Shown: one piece after another, positions 15,527 through 23,425 of the stretch
How positions within the stretch are numbered: the first letter of the stretch is position 1
Layout of the letters: each line of letters starts with the position of its first letter
DNA from: PALSA-1336 sp964592725
Lineage (GTDB): Bacteria; Patescibacteriota; Doudnabacteria; UBA920
Assembly: GCA_964592725.1 (NCBI GenBank)
Contig: CAZQFQ010000003.1
Coordinates: forward strand, 1-48,954
Direction: 5' to 3'
Length of the DNA stretch: 48,954 nt
The notes under the pieces: model-generated
What the model was told of the DNA's origin: nothing
The model's database searches: none
What the model saw: only the letters and a program-made list of their open reading frames with translations
Program-made: the position numbers and the translations under genes

Positions 15527-15617
15527 CCGCTGATCTGTTGCCGATTGGTGCGCCGATAAGTCGCTGAGCGCTGCTGTCGGCGTCTACTCAGCGTACATAT
15601 CGGCGACCAATCAGCGG
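15527..15617. repeat. 91-bp imperfect hairpin between fmt and the exonuclease gene
   Basis: Arms CCGCTGAT...TTGGT...GCCGATA...GCTGAG pair with CTCAGC...TATCGGC...ACCAATCAGCGG. Its right end supplies the last codons and the TGA stop (15611-15613) of the exonuclease gene. Confidence 0.75.
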
Positions 15618-16177
15618 GTTTTAAGAATTTTTCTTAGAACATCCGCCTCAATCCTGCAATCCACCAAAGCATTATGCATTTGCTTTTTGTCGATTTTAAT
15701 CTTCAACTTTTTTATTAAATATTCCAACCCGAAACCGGCAAAATCTTTTTTGGATTTTAGTTGGTTATTTTTGGCCAGTACGCCATAAAATAACGCCCAC
15801 AAATCAAAATAGTGGTAATCAAACGGCCACTTTATTTTTGCCTGTCGATAGGCCTCAAGCAAAATGCGTTTATCATTATACCCGACATAAAAGGCCTGCA
15901 TCACATTGTGGGGGAAAGCTCGGTTGAATTTTATCACGGCCTCAGCGACAGTCGGAGCGTCTTTAACCATATCCCAGCTGATTTTATTGACCTTCATGGA
16001 CTCTCTGTCCCTATTTTTCCAATGGTTAGGTCTGACATAGCTGGAAAAATATTTTTTTTCTTTTAAAGTTTTCCTGTCCAAAAGCACGGCCGCGATTTGC
16101 AGTAAATCGTGCTTTTTGGGAAAATCAAAACCGGAAAACTCCGTATCGATTAACAAAATATCTCTTTTGAAGTTCAT
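15611..16177 (-). CDS. DEDDh-type 3'-5' exonuclease (RNase T/DnaQ-like)
   Basis: A 188-residue enzyme with the full DEDDh set: D-x-E in LLIDTEFSG (residues 8-16), the middle Asp in VGYNDKRILLEA (near 103), and His plus final Asp in MHNALVDCRIEAD (near 168-180). Such enzymes trim DNA or RNA 3' ends with two metal ions; whether the target is DNA or RNA cannot be read here. Its C-terminus runs into the intergenic hairpin. The gene directly upstream (16214) is a diverged copy without catalytic residues. Confidence 0.85.
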   Translation of the reverse strand: MNFKRDILLIDTEFSGFDFPKKHDLLQIAAVLLDRKTLKEKKYFSSYVRPNHWKNRDRESMKVNKISWDMVKDAPTVAEAVIKFNRAFPHNVMQAFYVGYNDKRILLEAYRQAKIKWPFDYHYFDLWALFYGVLAKNNQLKSKKDFAGFGLEYLIKKLKIKIDKKQMHNALVDCRIEADVLRKILKTR

Positions 16178-16213
16178 AATCTATAAATTTCTTTATTTCC
16201 CAATTTCTTAATA

Positions 16214-16750
16214 TCAAACCTCTCGTATTATTCTCCTAAATATCTCCGCCGCAAGCCTGACTTTCTCCATCATATCGTAGGGATTTTTTTGCTTCAACCT
16301 GAAATAGTCCAGAAGAGTTTGGAAGGTCGGCATTTTATTGAGCCCATAATTTAAGGTGTAGATATAACCTAACGTCCATAGCTGAATAACGTGGTAGTCG
16401 TAGTCGTAAGTTACGGCCGCTTTCTTAAAGGCATTTTTTAAAAACCACAAATTATTGGAACTGTGCGTTGCCAGCAATAAATCCGCGCCGAATTTTTTAT
16501 GAAAATTTTTGATAGCATCGTAAACTTTCGGGCTCTTGCGGAGTGTCTCGTAATCAGTATGCAAAATTTTGGCGTGCTCGTTAATGACGCTGTCCAAATA
16601 ACTAATCCTGATAAAAGTGTTAAAATTATTTTTTTCCAGCAAATTGTCCTTGTCCAGCAAAACCGCGGAGAGTTGGATTATGGAATCCTTATCCGCGTCG
16701 TGTCCGGTGGTCTGGATTTCAAAAAATAGAATGTCTTTGATAAACTTCAT
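16214..16750 (-). CDS. Catalytically dead paralogue of the DEDDh exonuclease
   Basis: This 178-residue protein aligns along its length with the gene at 15611 (FKKAAVTYDYDYHVIQLWTL against YRQAKIKWPFDYHYFDLWAL). Each active-site position has changed: the D-x-E box reads FFEIQTTG, the middle Asp is Asn (SSNNLWFL), and the H..D box reads YDMMEKVRLAAE. The fold is probably kept while metal binding is lost, which suggests a nucleic-acid-binding or partner-regulating subunit. The two genes are 36 bases apart and probably co-transcribed. Confidence 0.75.
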   Translation of the reverse strand: MKFIKDILFFEIQTTGHDADKDSIIQLSAVLLDKDNLLEKNNFNTFIRISYLDSVINEHAKILHTDYETLRKSPKVYDAIKNFHKKFGADLLLATHSSNNLWFLKNAFKKAAVTYDYDYHVIQLWTLGYIYTLNYGLNKMPTFQTLLDYFRLKQKNPYDMMEKVRLAAEIFRRIIREV

Positions 16751-16836
16751 AGATCACTGATTTATCACAGATTGCGCGGATGCCGCTGATGCGATTTGCG
16801 ACATCTGCGTCATTTGCGTTTATATCTGTGATCTAT
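16748..16836. repeat. ATCTGTGATC inverted repeat (family C-like)
   Basis: CATAGATCAC...CACAGAT and ATCTGTGATCTAT face each other around GCGATTTGCG/CATCTGCG units, between def and the dead exonuclease gene. Confidence 0.6.
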
Positions 16837-17336
16837 AATAATTTTTTCTTTTTCCACTCCTTAACAATTTCCGCACCCTGAGTGTATTTTTTTATAAAAT
16901 CGATAATAAGACGGCCGTTGATGTGATCGATTTCGTGCTGGGTAACACGGGCAACCCAGCCGTCATCCATAAATTGCACGGTTTTGCCTTCCGCGGTCTG
17001 CGCTTCCACAGTGACTTTTTTGGGACGCTTGACCATACCGAACACTTCGGGAATGGACAAACACCCTTCTTCAATTTCGGTTTTGGCAAAACTTTTGGAA
17101 ACTATTTTGGGATTATAAAGCACCACAAGCGGGACGCCGCTTTTCTCTAAATTGACAATAATCAGCTTAACCGATTTTCCAACTTGCGGCGCGGCCAAAC
17201 CGATGCCGTCGGCCTTGCGCACCGTGTCTATCATATCCTCGGTTAATTTCCTGATTTCCTTGGTCAACGGAAAAACCACCGGCTCGGTCGGGTTTCTTAA
17301 AACAGGATCGGGATAAGTTTTAATTGGTAATACCAT
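16833..17336 (-). CDS. def: Peptide deformylase
   Basis: A 167-residue metallo-enzyme that removes the formyl group from nascent proteins. All three motifs are present: GIGLAAPQVG (residues 45-54), EGCLSIPE (near 92-99) with the metal-binding Cys, and QHEIDHINGRL (near 133-143) with two His ligands and the catalytic Glu. It partners functionally with fmt 1.3 kb away on the same strand. The first codons read MVLPIKTYPDPVLRNPTEPV, the normal deformylase start. Confidence 0.96.
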   Translation of the reverse strand: MVLPIKTYPDPVLRNPTEPVVFPLTKEIRKLTEDMIDTVRKADGIGLAAPQVGKSVKLIIVNLEKSGVPLVVLYNPKIVSKSFAKTEIEEGCLSIPEVFGMVKRPKKVTVEAQTAEGKTVQFMDDGWVARVTQHEIDHINGRLIIDFIKKYTQGAEIVKEWKKKKLL

Positions 17337-17350
17337 ACGGCTCTGGTGAT

Positions 17351-17452
17351 GGCGTCATTCTGAGTCCCGAATGCATCTGAGGGGCGAAGAATCTCTTCCT
17401 TTACCTAAGATGAGATCCTTCGCATCGGATGCACTCCGCTCAGGATGACGCC
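17351..17452. repeat. Family D repeat, copy 2
   Basis: GGCGTCATTCTGAG...GAAGAATCTC...GAGATCCTTCG...CTCAGGATGACGCC, a near-complete inverted pair. It overlaps the end of the 17440 gene. Confidence 0.8.
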
Positions 17453-17721
17453 GACTGTGATTGCTGGTTATTCTTTTTAATTAAATAGGCAAACAGCTTG
17501 CCCGGGCTCTTTACATCTTTCCCTTCCAAAACCTGGCCCATCAGGCTCCTTAAAAAATTGTGGTCATACAAAGTGGCCATTTTTAAATAAAAGCCAAAAT
17601 GCTTTTTATCGTTCAGCTTTACCGACAGCTCATCGGCCAGCAAATGAGCGGGGGAGTGGAGGTGGGTATCCTTCTTCGGTTTTGCCGATGAAAATTTGGC
17701 AATTTTTCCTATGGATTCCAT
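17440..17721 (-). CDS. Small conserved-looking hypothetical protein ending inside a repeat
   Basis: About 93 residues from the ATG at 17721, which has GGAGAGG five bases upstream; the frame is open further up only because it reads through a family D repeat. The core (KKDTHLHSPAHLLADELSVK, then KHFGFYLKMATLYDHNFLR) looks like a short helical DNA- or protein-binding unit; I cannot name the family. The last residues SQSASS and the TGA stop come from the downstream family D repeat. It lies on the def strand, about 100 bases upstream of def. Confidence 0.65.
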   Translation of the reverse strand: MESIGKIAKFSSAKPKKDTHLHSPAHLLADELSVKLNDKKHFGFYLKMATLYDHNFLRSLMGQVLEGKDVKSPGKLFAYLIKKNNQQSQSASS

Positions 17722-17731
17722 AAACCTCTCC

Positions 17732-17772
17732 GGCGTCATTCTGAGGCCTTGCATTCCGGCCGAAGAATCTCT
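17732..17772. repeat. Family D repeat, copy 3 (short)
   Basis: GGCGTCATTCTGAGGCC...GGCCGAAGAATCTC directly upstream of the 17721 start codon. Confidence 0.7.
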
Positions 17773-17839
17773 TAATTAAGCTTATTCAAATTATACAGTA
17801 TTTCAACTAATTTGGCTATCAAATAAGGCTAAAATGCGA

Positions 17840-17845
17840 TATAAT
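17840..17845 (+). promoter_or_regulatory. -10 box of the glycosyltransferase-Nudix gene
   Basis: TATAAT ends six bases before the ATG at 17852, a leaderless arrangement. It favours this start over the ATG at 17834, which would lie upstream of the transcription start. Confidence 0.6.
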
Positions 17846-17851
17846 TTAAGT

Positions 17852-19177
17852 ATGACGAAATTTGACATCGCCGGATTAAAAGTTGATTCCATTACTAAAA
17901 AAGAGCTGATTGACGGAATTATCAGCCGGATAAAAAACGGACAAAAGACGTTCGTTATAACGCCTTATTCCGAATTTCTTTACCATGGTTTTCAGGATCC
18001 AAAACTTTTGGAAATTTTTAACCAGGCCGACTTTTCCGTGGCCGACGGGATTGGTTTGTTTTGGGCCAAACGGTTTTTGGATATACCGCTCACGGCTAAA
18101 AGCTATTGGGGAAAAGTTTTCCAATCCGCGTGGCAAATAGCATATTCGCTTGCCGCGATAATATTTAACCCGCGATGGATTAAATCGGCTTTGCCGGAAA
18201 AAATAGTGGGCGCGGATTTGATTTGGGACTTGGCGGAGATAGCCGCGAAAAATAATCTATCAATTTTTCTTTTAGGCGGATTTAACGACACAGCCCAAAA
18301 AACCGCCCTGCAGCTAAATATCTATGCTAGTAAAAAATGCGGCCGCATTTTAAACCAACAATGGTCAAATAAAAATCCGGATGATTTATCAGTAATTGAG
18401 GACATAAACAAATCAAACTCCGATATATTGTTCGTTGCCTATGGACCGACGCGCCAGGAAAAATGGATCGCGGAAAATTTGCCGAAGCTGAATGTCAAAT
18501 TGGCCATTGGCCTTGGCGGAACCTTTGATTACATAGCCGGCAAAAAATCGACGCCTCCCGAATTTATCCGCTACTCCGGCCTGGAATGGCTCTGGCGCCT
18601 GATAACCCAACCCTACCGCGCAAAAAGAATTTTTCACGCGACTTTTGGTTTAGCTTCCGGGCTTTGGCATTATAAAGTTTTTATGAGTCTGCCTTACCGA
18701 CCAAATGCAATTTCTATAATTTTAAATGCCCAGAACGAACTTCTTGTTGCTTTAAGAAATCCACACGACAAAGACCTAAAAGATATCGGCGATTTAGATA
18801 CAGTAAAATTTCAGAATTATTGGCAATTTTCCCAAGGCGGTATTGAACGGGGAGAAAACTTGGAGGGAAGTGCCAGACGTGAGATTTTTGAAGAACTTGG
18901 CATCAAAAACTTGAAGTTTTTGTTCATCTCAAATAGAACTTCGAATTACGTTTGGAAAAACGCGCTACGTCCATTTTTCAACATCTATCATTACAAAGGC
19001 CAAGAGCAACAAATACTTTATTTCAAATTTACCGGAGGTGAAAGCGAAATAAAAGTCGATAATCAGGAATTTATACAATACAAATGGGTTGATCTTTGGG
19101 ATTTAAATAAAATAGTGCATCCCGAAAAATTCAATATAGTAAAAATTGTCCAAGAAGACTTGAAAAATCTGCTTTAA
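17852..19177 (+). CDS. WecG/TagA/CpsF glycosyltransferase fused to an RppH-like Nudix hydrolase
   Basis: A 441-residue two-domain protein. Residues about 1-265 are a WecG/TagA-type glycosyltransferase (GLKVDSITKKELIDGI; ADGIGLFWAKR; LFVAYGPTRQEKWI; IGLGGTFDYIAGK), which adds N-acetyl-mannosamine-type sugars to lipid-linked precursors of wall or surface polymers. Residues about 285-440 are a Nudix domain with WQFSQGGIERGE and RREIFEELG, closest in wording to RppH/Ap4A hydrolases. The joint is direct with no linker stop. The combination is unusual; it may couple glycan transfer to clearing a nucleotide product, or the enzymes may simply share a transcript. The start is set by the TATAAT box. 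Confidence 0.88.
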   Translation: MTKFDIAGLKVDSITKKELIDGIISRIKNGQKTFVITPYSEFLYHGFQDPKLLEIFNQADFSVADGIGLFWAKRFLDIPLTAKSYWGKVFQSAWQIAYSLAAIIFNPRWIKSALPEKIVGADLIWDLAEIAAKNNLSIFLLGGFNDTAQKTALQLNIYASKKCGRILNQQWSNKNPDDLSVIEDINKSNSDILFVAYGPTRQEKWIAENLPKLNVKLAIGLGGTFDYIAGKKSTPPEFIRYSGLEWLWRLITQPYRAKRIFHATFGLASGLWHYKVFMSLPYRPNAISIILNAQNELLVALRNPHDKDLKDIGDLDTVKFQNYWQFSQGGIERGENLEGSARREIFEELGIKNLKFLFISNRTSNYVWKNALRPFFNIYHYKGQEQQILYFKFTGGESEIKVDNQEFIQYKWVDLWDLNKIVHPEKFNIVKIVQEDLKNLL

Positions 19178-19218
19178 ATTGCTAGAATAATAGGACAAAT
19201 AGGAATTATTTGACATAT

Positions 19219-20733
19219 ATGGCCGAAAAAAAACCATCGATTAGAACCCGCTTTGCCCCCAGCCCCACCGGGTTTGTTCATATTGGCAGTTTGCGAACCG
19301 CGCTGTTTGCTTTTTTATTCGCCCGCCACAACGGCGGCACAAATTTATTGCGGATTGAAGACACTGACCAAAACCGGCTAGTTGAAGGATCTTTGGAAAA
19401 TATGCTTTCGGTTTTTCAAAAAATGGGCATAACATTTGATGAAGGCCCTTATGTTGAAAACGGCTCTATAAGGCAAAAAGGTGGATTCGGCCCCTATATC
19501 CAGTCCGAGAGAAAAGCCAAGGGGATATACCAAAAATACGCCGAACAGCTCGTAGCAGAAAAAAAGGCTTACTACTGTTTTTGCAGTGAAGAGCGTCTGG
19601 ATGAAATGCGCAAAGAGCAGACCGCTTTAAAAAAGCCGCCGATGTATGACCGCCGATGCAGGAATTTATCCGCCGATGAAGTGCAAAAACAGCTGGCAGA
19701 ATTTAAGGCGGCCGGAAAAAATCCGGTAATCCGTTTCGCCATTCCTTTGGAAGGCCGTACTGTTATCCGTGATTTGATTTACGGCGACATAACTTACGAA
19801 AATAAAATTTTAGACGATCAGATAATTTTAAAAGCCGACGGTTTTCCTACATATCATTTGGCCGTCGTGGTGGACGACCATTTTATGGAAATTACCCACG
19901 TAATCCGCGGCGAGGAATGGATACCTTCCACACCCAAGCATTTACTGATTTATCAGGCGCTTGGATGGGAGCCAACGCAATTCGCGCATCTGCCTCTGAT
20001 TGTAAATCCAGATAAAACCAAATTAAGCAAACGCCAGGGCGACGTGGCAGTGGAAGATTATTTAAAAGCGGGATATTCCCCCGAAGTGCTCATAAACTTT
20101 ATCGTTCTGCTCGGCTGGAACCCGAAAACCGAACAGGAAATTTTTTCCCTGCAACAGCTTATTGAACAATTTGATTTGGCGAAAGTGAACAATTCCAACG
20201 CGGTGTTTGACAAAAATAAACTGGATTGGATTAGCGGACAATACATTAGGACAAAATCGGAAAAAGAACTTGCCGAATCACTTAAACCATTTTGGCAGGA
20301 GGCGGGGATTGACGTTACAAAATACAGCGAGAAATATTTACAGGCCATTGCCGGCTTGGAAAAAGAACGCCTAAAAAAGCTTTCCGAGATAGGGGAGAGG
20401 ACTAAGTATTTTTTTGAGGCTCCTGATTATGACGCAAATATGTTAATTTGGAAAAAGTCAGAAAAGGTGAAAACCAAACAAGCTTTACAGGATTTGGCAT
20501 ATTTATTTAACTCCATCGGCGATTTTTCTAAAGAGAATCTGGAAACCGAGATTAAAAAATTTATTTCGGAAAAAAAATACGACAACGGCTCAGTTCTTTG
20601 GCCGCTTAGGGTTGCTTTGACCGGACTTGAAAAAAGTCCCGGTCCTTTTGAGGTTTGCGCCACGCTGGCTTTAGGCTTAGGCAAGGATGAAATTTTAGAA
20701 AGACTAAATACGGCTATAATAAAATTAGAGTAG
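19219..20733 (+). CDS. gltX: Glutamyl-tRNA synthetase
   Basis: A 504-residue class I synthetase. The HIGH-type motif is in FAPSPTGFVHIGSLRTA, the KMSKS-type motif is KLSKRQGD near residue 275, and LLRIEDTDQNR follows the first. The catalytic half carries CFCSEERLDEMR, part of the zinc-binding insert. The C-terminal helical anticodon domain runs from about 330 to the end. An ATG at 19219 (MAEKKPSIRTRF) is preferred; a TTG three codons earlier is possible. It probably charges tRNA-Glu and, as in many bacteria without GlnRS, tRNA-Gln. Confidence 0.95.
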   Translation: MAEKKPSIRTRFAPSPTGFVHIGSLRTALFAFLFARHNGGTNLLRIEDTDQNRLVEGSLENMLSVFQKMGITFDEGPYVENGSIRQKGGFGPYIQSERKAKGIYQKYAEQLVAEKKAYYCFCSEERLDEMRKEQTALKKPPMYDRRCRNLSADEVQKQLAEFKAAGKNPVIRFAIPLEGRTVIRDLIYGDITYENKILDDQIILKADGFPTYHLAVVVDDHFMEITHVIRGEEWIPSTPKHLLIYQALGWEPTQFAHLPLIVNPDKTKLSKRQGDVAVEDYLKAGYSPEVLINFIVLLGWNPKTEQEIFSLQQLIEQFDLAKVNNSNAVFDKNKLDWISGQYIRTKSEKELAESLKPFWQEAGIDVTKYSEKYLQAIAGLEKERLKKLSEIGERTKYFFEAPDYDANMLIWKKSEKVKTKQALQDLAYLFNSIGDFSKENLETEIKKFISEKKYDNGSVLWPLRVALTGLEKSPGPFEVCATLALGLGKDEILERLNTAIIKLE

Positions 20734-20793
20734 GGACAGGACTTGCCCGCCCGCTTACCGATGAGAGGTCGGCTGAGGCCGGCCCCTACAAAT

Positions 20794-20822
20794 ATGACAT
20801 CAGACCTTTTTGTTGGTATAAT
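20794..20822 (+). promoter_or_regulatory. Promoter of the M23 peptidase gene
   Basis: ATGACA (20794-20799), 17-base spacer, TATAAT (20817-20822), then eight bases to the ATG. Leaderless. Confidence 0.65.
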
Positions 20823-20830
20823 AACAGCAA

Positions 20831-22126
20831 ATGGAACGGCTTTATGAGACCAAAAGAAACACAAAAATTGCCTTAGGCCTGATTATTGCCTTATGTTTAG
20901 GCTTGACTTTCAACTTATCGAACGCGGACACCGCATCCGACCAGCTAACCGCCAGCCAGCAAAAATTACTGCAAATCAATCAGCAAATAAGGGGCTATCA
21001 ACAGCAAGTCGCCGACACCCAGGCTAAATCCAGTTCTTTAAAAAATGAGGTTTCAATTTATAACGACCAAATTTCCTCGCTGGAGCTGGAAATTGAGGCT
21101 AATCAAACCCAAATTGAAGATGCCAATTTACAAATTACGCAACTCCAGCAGTTAATCGACGCAAAGAGCCAGGACATTTCGGATAATAAAAACGTACTCG
21201 GACAGTTGATAGTCGAGCTCAACGAAGACGACGACCAATACGCCCTGCAAACCAGCGTAGGCAGTAATAGCCTTTCAGATTTTTTGGACCAAATCCAATA
21301 TACTCAAAGTCTGCAAAATAAAATTTATCAGCTGGTGGAAAAAATCAAAAATCTAAAAACCCAGCTCCAAACACAGCAGAATAATCTGCAAATACAAATA
21401 ACCCAGTTAAACCAATCGCAGGATCAGTTGCAGGTCAGCCAAAATTCTTTAACAACCATACGGGACCAAAAGCAACAGCTGTACAATGAAACGCGCGGCC
21501 TGGAAGTAAATTTCCAAAAACTTTTGGCTTCCAGCCAGCAGGACGCCGTTGATTTGCAAAAAGAAATCCAGCAGCTGGATTCACAGGCCACGGCCAAAGT
21601 AGGTTCAAACGCGATTACAGGAACACCGGGGCTTCTGGCTTGGCCGATAGACGGAATCATTACCCAGGGTTACGGCAACACCGGTTTTACCGCTTTGGGA
21701 TACGATTTCCACAACGGTATTGATATTGCCGGTCCGCCCGGGCAGCCGATTTACGCCGCGGCCGACGGCGACGTTTTATATACCGATGAGAGCGACGCGG
21801 ACTTTGGCAACTGGGTGGCGCTTAAAAGCACAATTACCACCGCCAAAGGTCCGGCAAAAATTGTGACGCTTTACGCGCATATGGAAAGTTTCAAAGTCCA
21901 GGTCGGCCAGCATCTTTCACAGGGGGATTTAATCGGTTACGAAGGCAACACCGGTAATACGACGCGTTTACTTTACGGCCCCGAAAGGGGATACCACCTG
22001 CATTTTGGCGTTTATGATGCCACGGGCTTTGGGGTAAGCCAGGGAGCATATACCAAAGTTTACGGCGATTATAAGGTGCCTTATGGATATACTTACAATC
22101 CTCTTGACTTTTTAAGCCCGGATTAA
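20831..22126 (+). CDS. EnvC-like M23 peptidoglycan endopeptidase with coiled coil
   Basis: A 431-residue exported protein. A membrane/signal segment (about 12-31) is followed by a long Gln-rich coiled coil (about 35-250) and a LytM/M23 domain (about 265-420). The zinc motifs are HNGIDIAG (H-x-x-x-D) and HLHFGVY (H-x-H), both intact, so the domain may cut peptide cross-links itself, unlike degenerate EnvC. It starts a same-strand cluster with two further wall-hydrolase-like genes. A leaderless promoter supports the start. Confidence 0.9.
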   Translation: MERLYETKRNTKIALGLIIALCLGLTFNLSNADTASDQLTASQQKLLQINQQIRGYQQQVADTQAKSSSLKNEVSIYNDQISSLELEIEANQTQIEDANLQITQLQQLIDAKSQDISDNKNVLGQLIVELNEDDDQYALQTSVGSNSLSDFLDQIQYTQSLQNKIYQLVEKIKNLKTQLQTQQNNLQIQITQLNQSQDQLQVSQNSLTTIRDQKQQLYNETRGLEVNFQKLLASSQQDAVDLQKEIQQLDSQATAKVGSNAITGTPGLLAWPIDGIITQGYGNTGFTALGYDFHNGIDIAGPPGQPIYAAADGDVLYTDESDADFGNWVALKSTITTAKGPAKIVTLYAHMESFKVQVGQHLSQGDLIGYEGNTGNTTRLLYGPERGYHLHFGVYDATGFGVSQGAYTKVYGDYKVPYGYTYNPLDFLSPD

Positions 22127-22154
22127 AATTAAATTCTACTTTTATAAATCACTG

Positions 22155-23006
22155 ATGCCGATCAAATTCAAAACCCTTTTTCTCTCCCTGCTCCTGGTTG
22201 AACTCCTTTTTGCCTATGCTCCGGCCTTTGCCCAAAGCCCGTCGCCGGATTACAGCAAAGCCGGGGTATCCACGCAAATTGAAACCTATCTCTGCAATCC
22301 CACCGATACGACCGGGGGGATCCTGTATAAATGCATTAACCAAATTTACAAATTTGCCATAGTGGTGGCCAGCGTTATGGGCGTGTTCTTTATTGTCATT
22401 GCCGGCTATGTTTATATGTCGGCCGAGGGCAACAGCGAATCCACAACCAAAGCCAAGGACATCTTAGTTAGCACCATCACCGCTTTGGTCATCCTGTTTG
22501 GCGGCTACGCCTTGCTCAACACCATCAACCCCGACCTGGTCCAATTCCACGGCAATACCTTACAGCCGGTGAATATTGCGGCGCCGGCAGTAACAACGGG
22601 AATTACTACGCCTTTAGCAGGTTACAATATTGGTGCATATGATGCCGGTGAGCCCCAACAAGCCGTTGCCGTAACCTCCATATATAATAGACTTTTGGCA
22701 TTAAATCTGTCTACGGCAGATCAAATGACGCAGTATATGAATAGCTCAGCCCAAGGTATCGGAAAAAGCGGGAGTCCAATTACCGGGCAAATGGTTCTAA
22801 GTGCCTCTTCTGCCACAAATGTTGACCCTAAAATGGTTATGGCGATTATGGAAGAAGAAAGCCATTATGGAAGCGATGGGGCAAGCACCGCAGTTGCTAA
22901 TTTTAACCCGGGAAATATACAATCAGGAAATTCTGACATAAATTACGGTAATTGGCAGGCGGGAGTAAATGCGGTAGCTAATTGGCTTAATGGCCATAGG
23001 GCTTGA
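22155..23006 (+). CDS. VirB2/TrbC-like membrane module fused to a lysozyme/glucosaminidase-like domain
   Basis: A 283-residue protein. Residues 1-26 are a signal peptide (ending AFAQ), followed by a short Cys-pair region (YLCNPTDTTGGILYKC) and two membrane helices (about 66-87 and 104-124) with the loop YMSAEGNSESTTKAK, as in VirB2/TrbC-type pilins. From about 195, GQMVLSASSATNVDPKMVMA, MEEESHYG and FNPGNI resemble glucosaminidase or lysozyme-like hydrolases, with a candidate catalytic Glu in MEEES. Codons 5 to 147 are identical in DNA to those of the gene at 23426. It begins 28 bases after the M23 gene. Confidence 0.75.
   Translation: MPIKFKTLFLSLLLVELLFAYAPAFAQSPSPDYSKAGVSTQIETYLCNPTDTTGGILYKCINQIYKFAIVVASVMGVFFIVIAGYVYMSAEGNSESTTKAKDILVSTITALVILFGGYALLNTINPDLVQFHGNTLQPVNIAAPAVTTGITTPLAGYNIGAYDAGEPQQAVAVTSIYNRLLALNLSTADQMTQYMNSSAQGIGKSGSPITGQMVLSASSATNVDPKMVMAIMEEESHYGSDGASTAVANFNPGNIQSGNSDINYGNWQAGVNAVANWLNGHRA
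22167..22597 (+). repeat. 431-bp direct repeat, copy 1 (constant module)
   Basis: Identical by eye, including third codon positions, to 23438-23868 (offset 1271). It starts at codon 5 and stops abruptly where the two C-terminal domains begin to differ. Confidence 0.95.
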
Positions 23007-23011
23007 ATTTT

Positions 23012-23419
23012 ATGACCAACAAATTAAAAATAACAATTATAGCCCTTAGTGTTTTAATATTTTTGGGGATTTTAGGAATCTTCCTTGTTTTGATATCGAA
23101 CAAAAATAACTCTGCGCAGACTGCACAAACTTATTCTTCTTATACTTTTTCGGCCACGGAATTTGACAAAATCGTTACAGAAAAAGTAACGGCCAATGGG
23201 CAAAACATACCGATAAACTCTGATAATTTAAATCAATACGGGATTGTGACCTTTAACACCCCCCATGACATTATGTGGGTTTTGTGCCCTAATGGCTATA
23301 AACAAAGCAATCCGACCAGCTCAACTAACAACAGACCCGACCTGGTCCAGGATGTAGGATCTACTATTGATATCACAGAAGGCGTTCAAAACAATTTAAC
23401 TGTAACTTGCAGCAAATAA
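23012..23419 (+). CDS. Small anchored exported protein between the two module genes
   Basis: A 135-residue protein of no family I recognise. It has an N-terminal membrane anchor (about 6-29, ITIIALSVLIFLGILGIFLVLI) and an external domain with two Cys (CPNGY near 93; TCSK at the end) that could form a disulfide. The ATG at 23012 lies six bases after the stop of the preceding gene, so translation is probably coupled; a TTG at 23003 overlaps that stop. Its place between two hydrolase fusions suggests a partner or inhibitor of one of them; that is inference. Confidence 0.65.
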   Translation: MTNKLKITIIALSVLIFLGILGIFLVLISNKNNSAQTAQTYSSYTFSATEFDKIVTEKVTANGQNIPINSDNLNQYGIVTFNTPHDIMWVLCPNGYKQSNPTSSTNNRPDLVQDVGSTIDITEGVQNNLTVTCSK

Positions 23420-23425
23420 ATCTTT

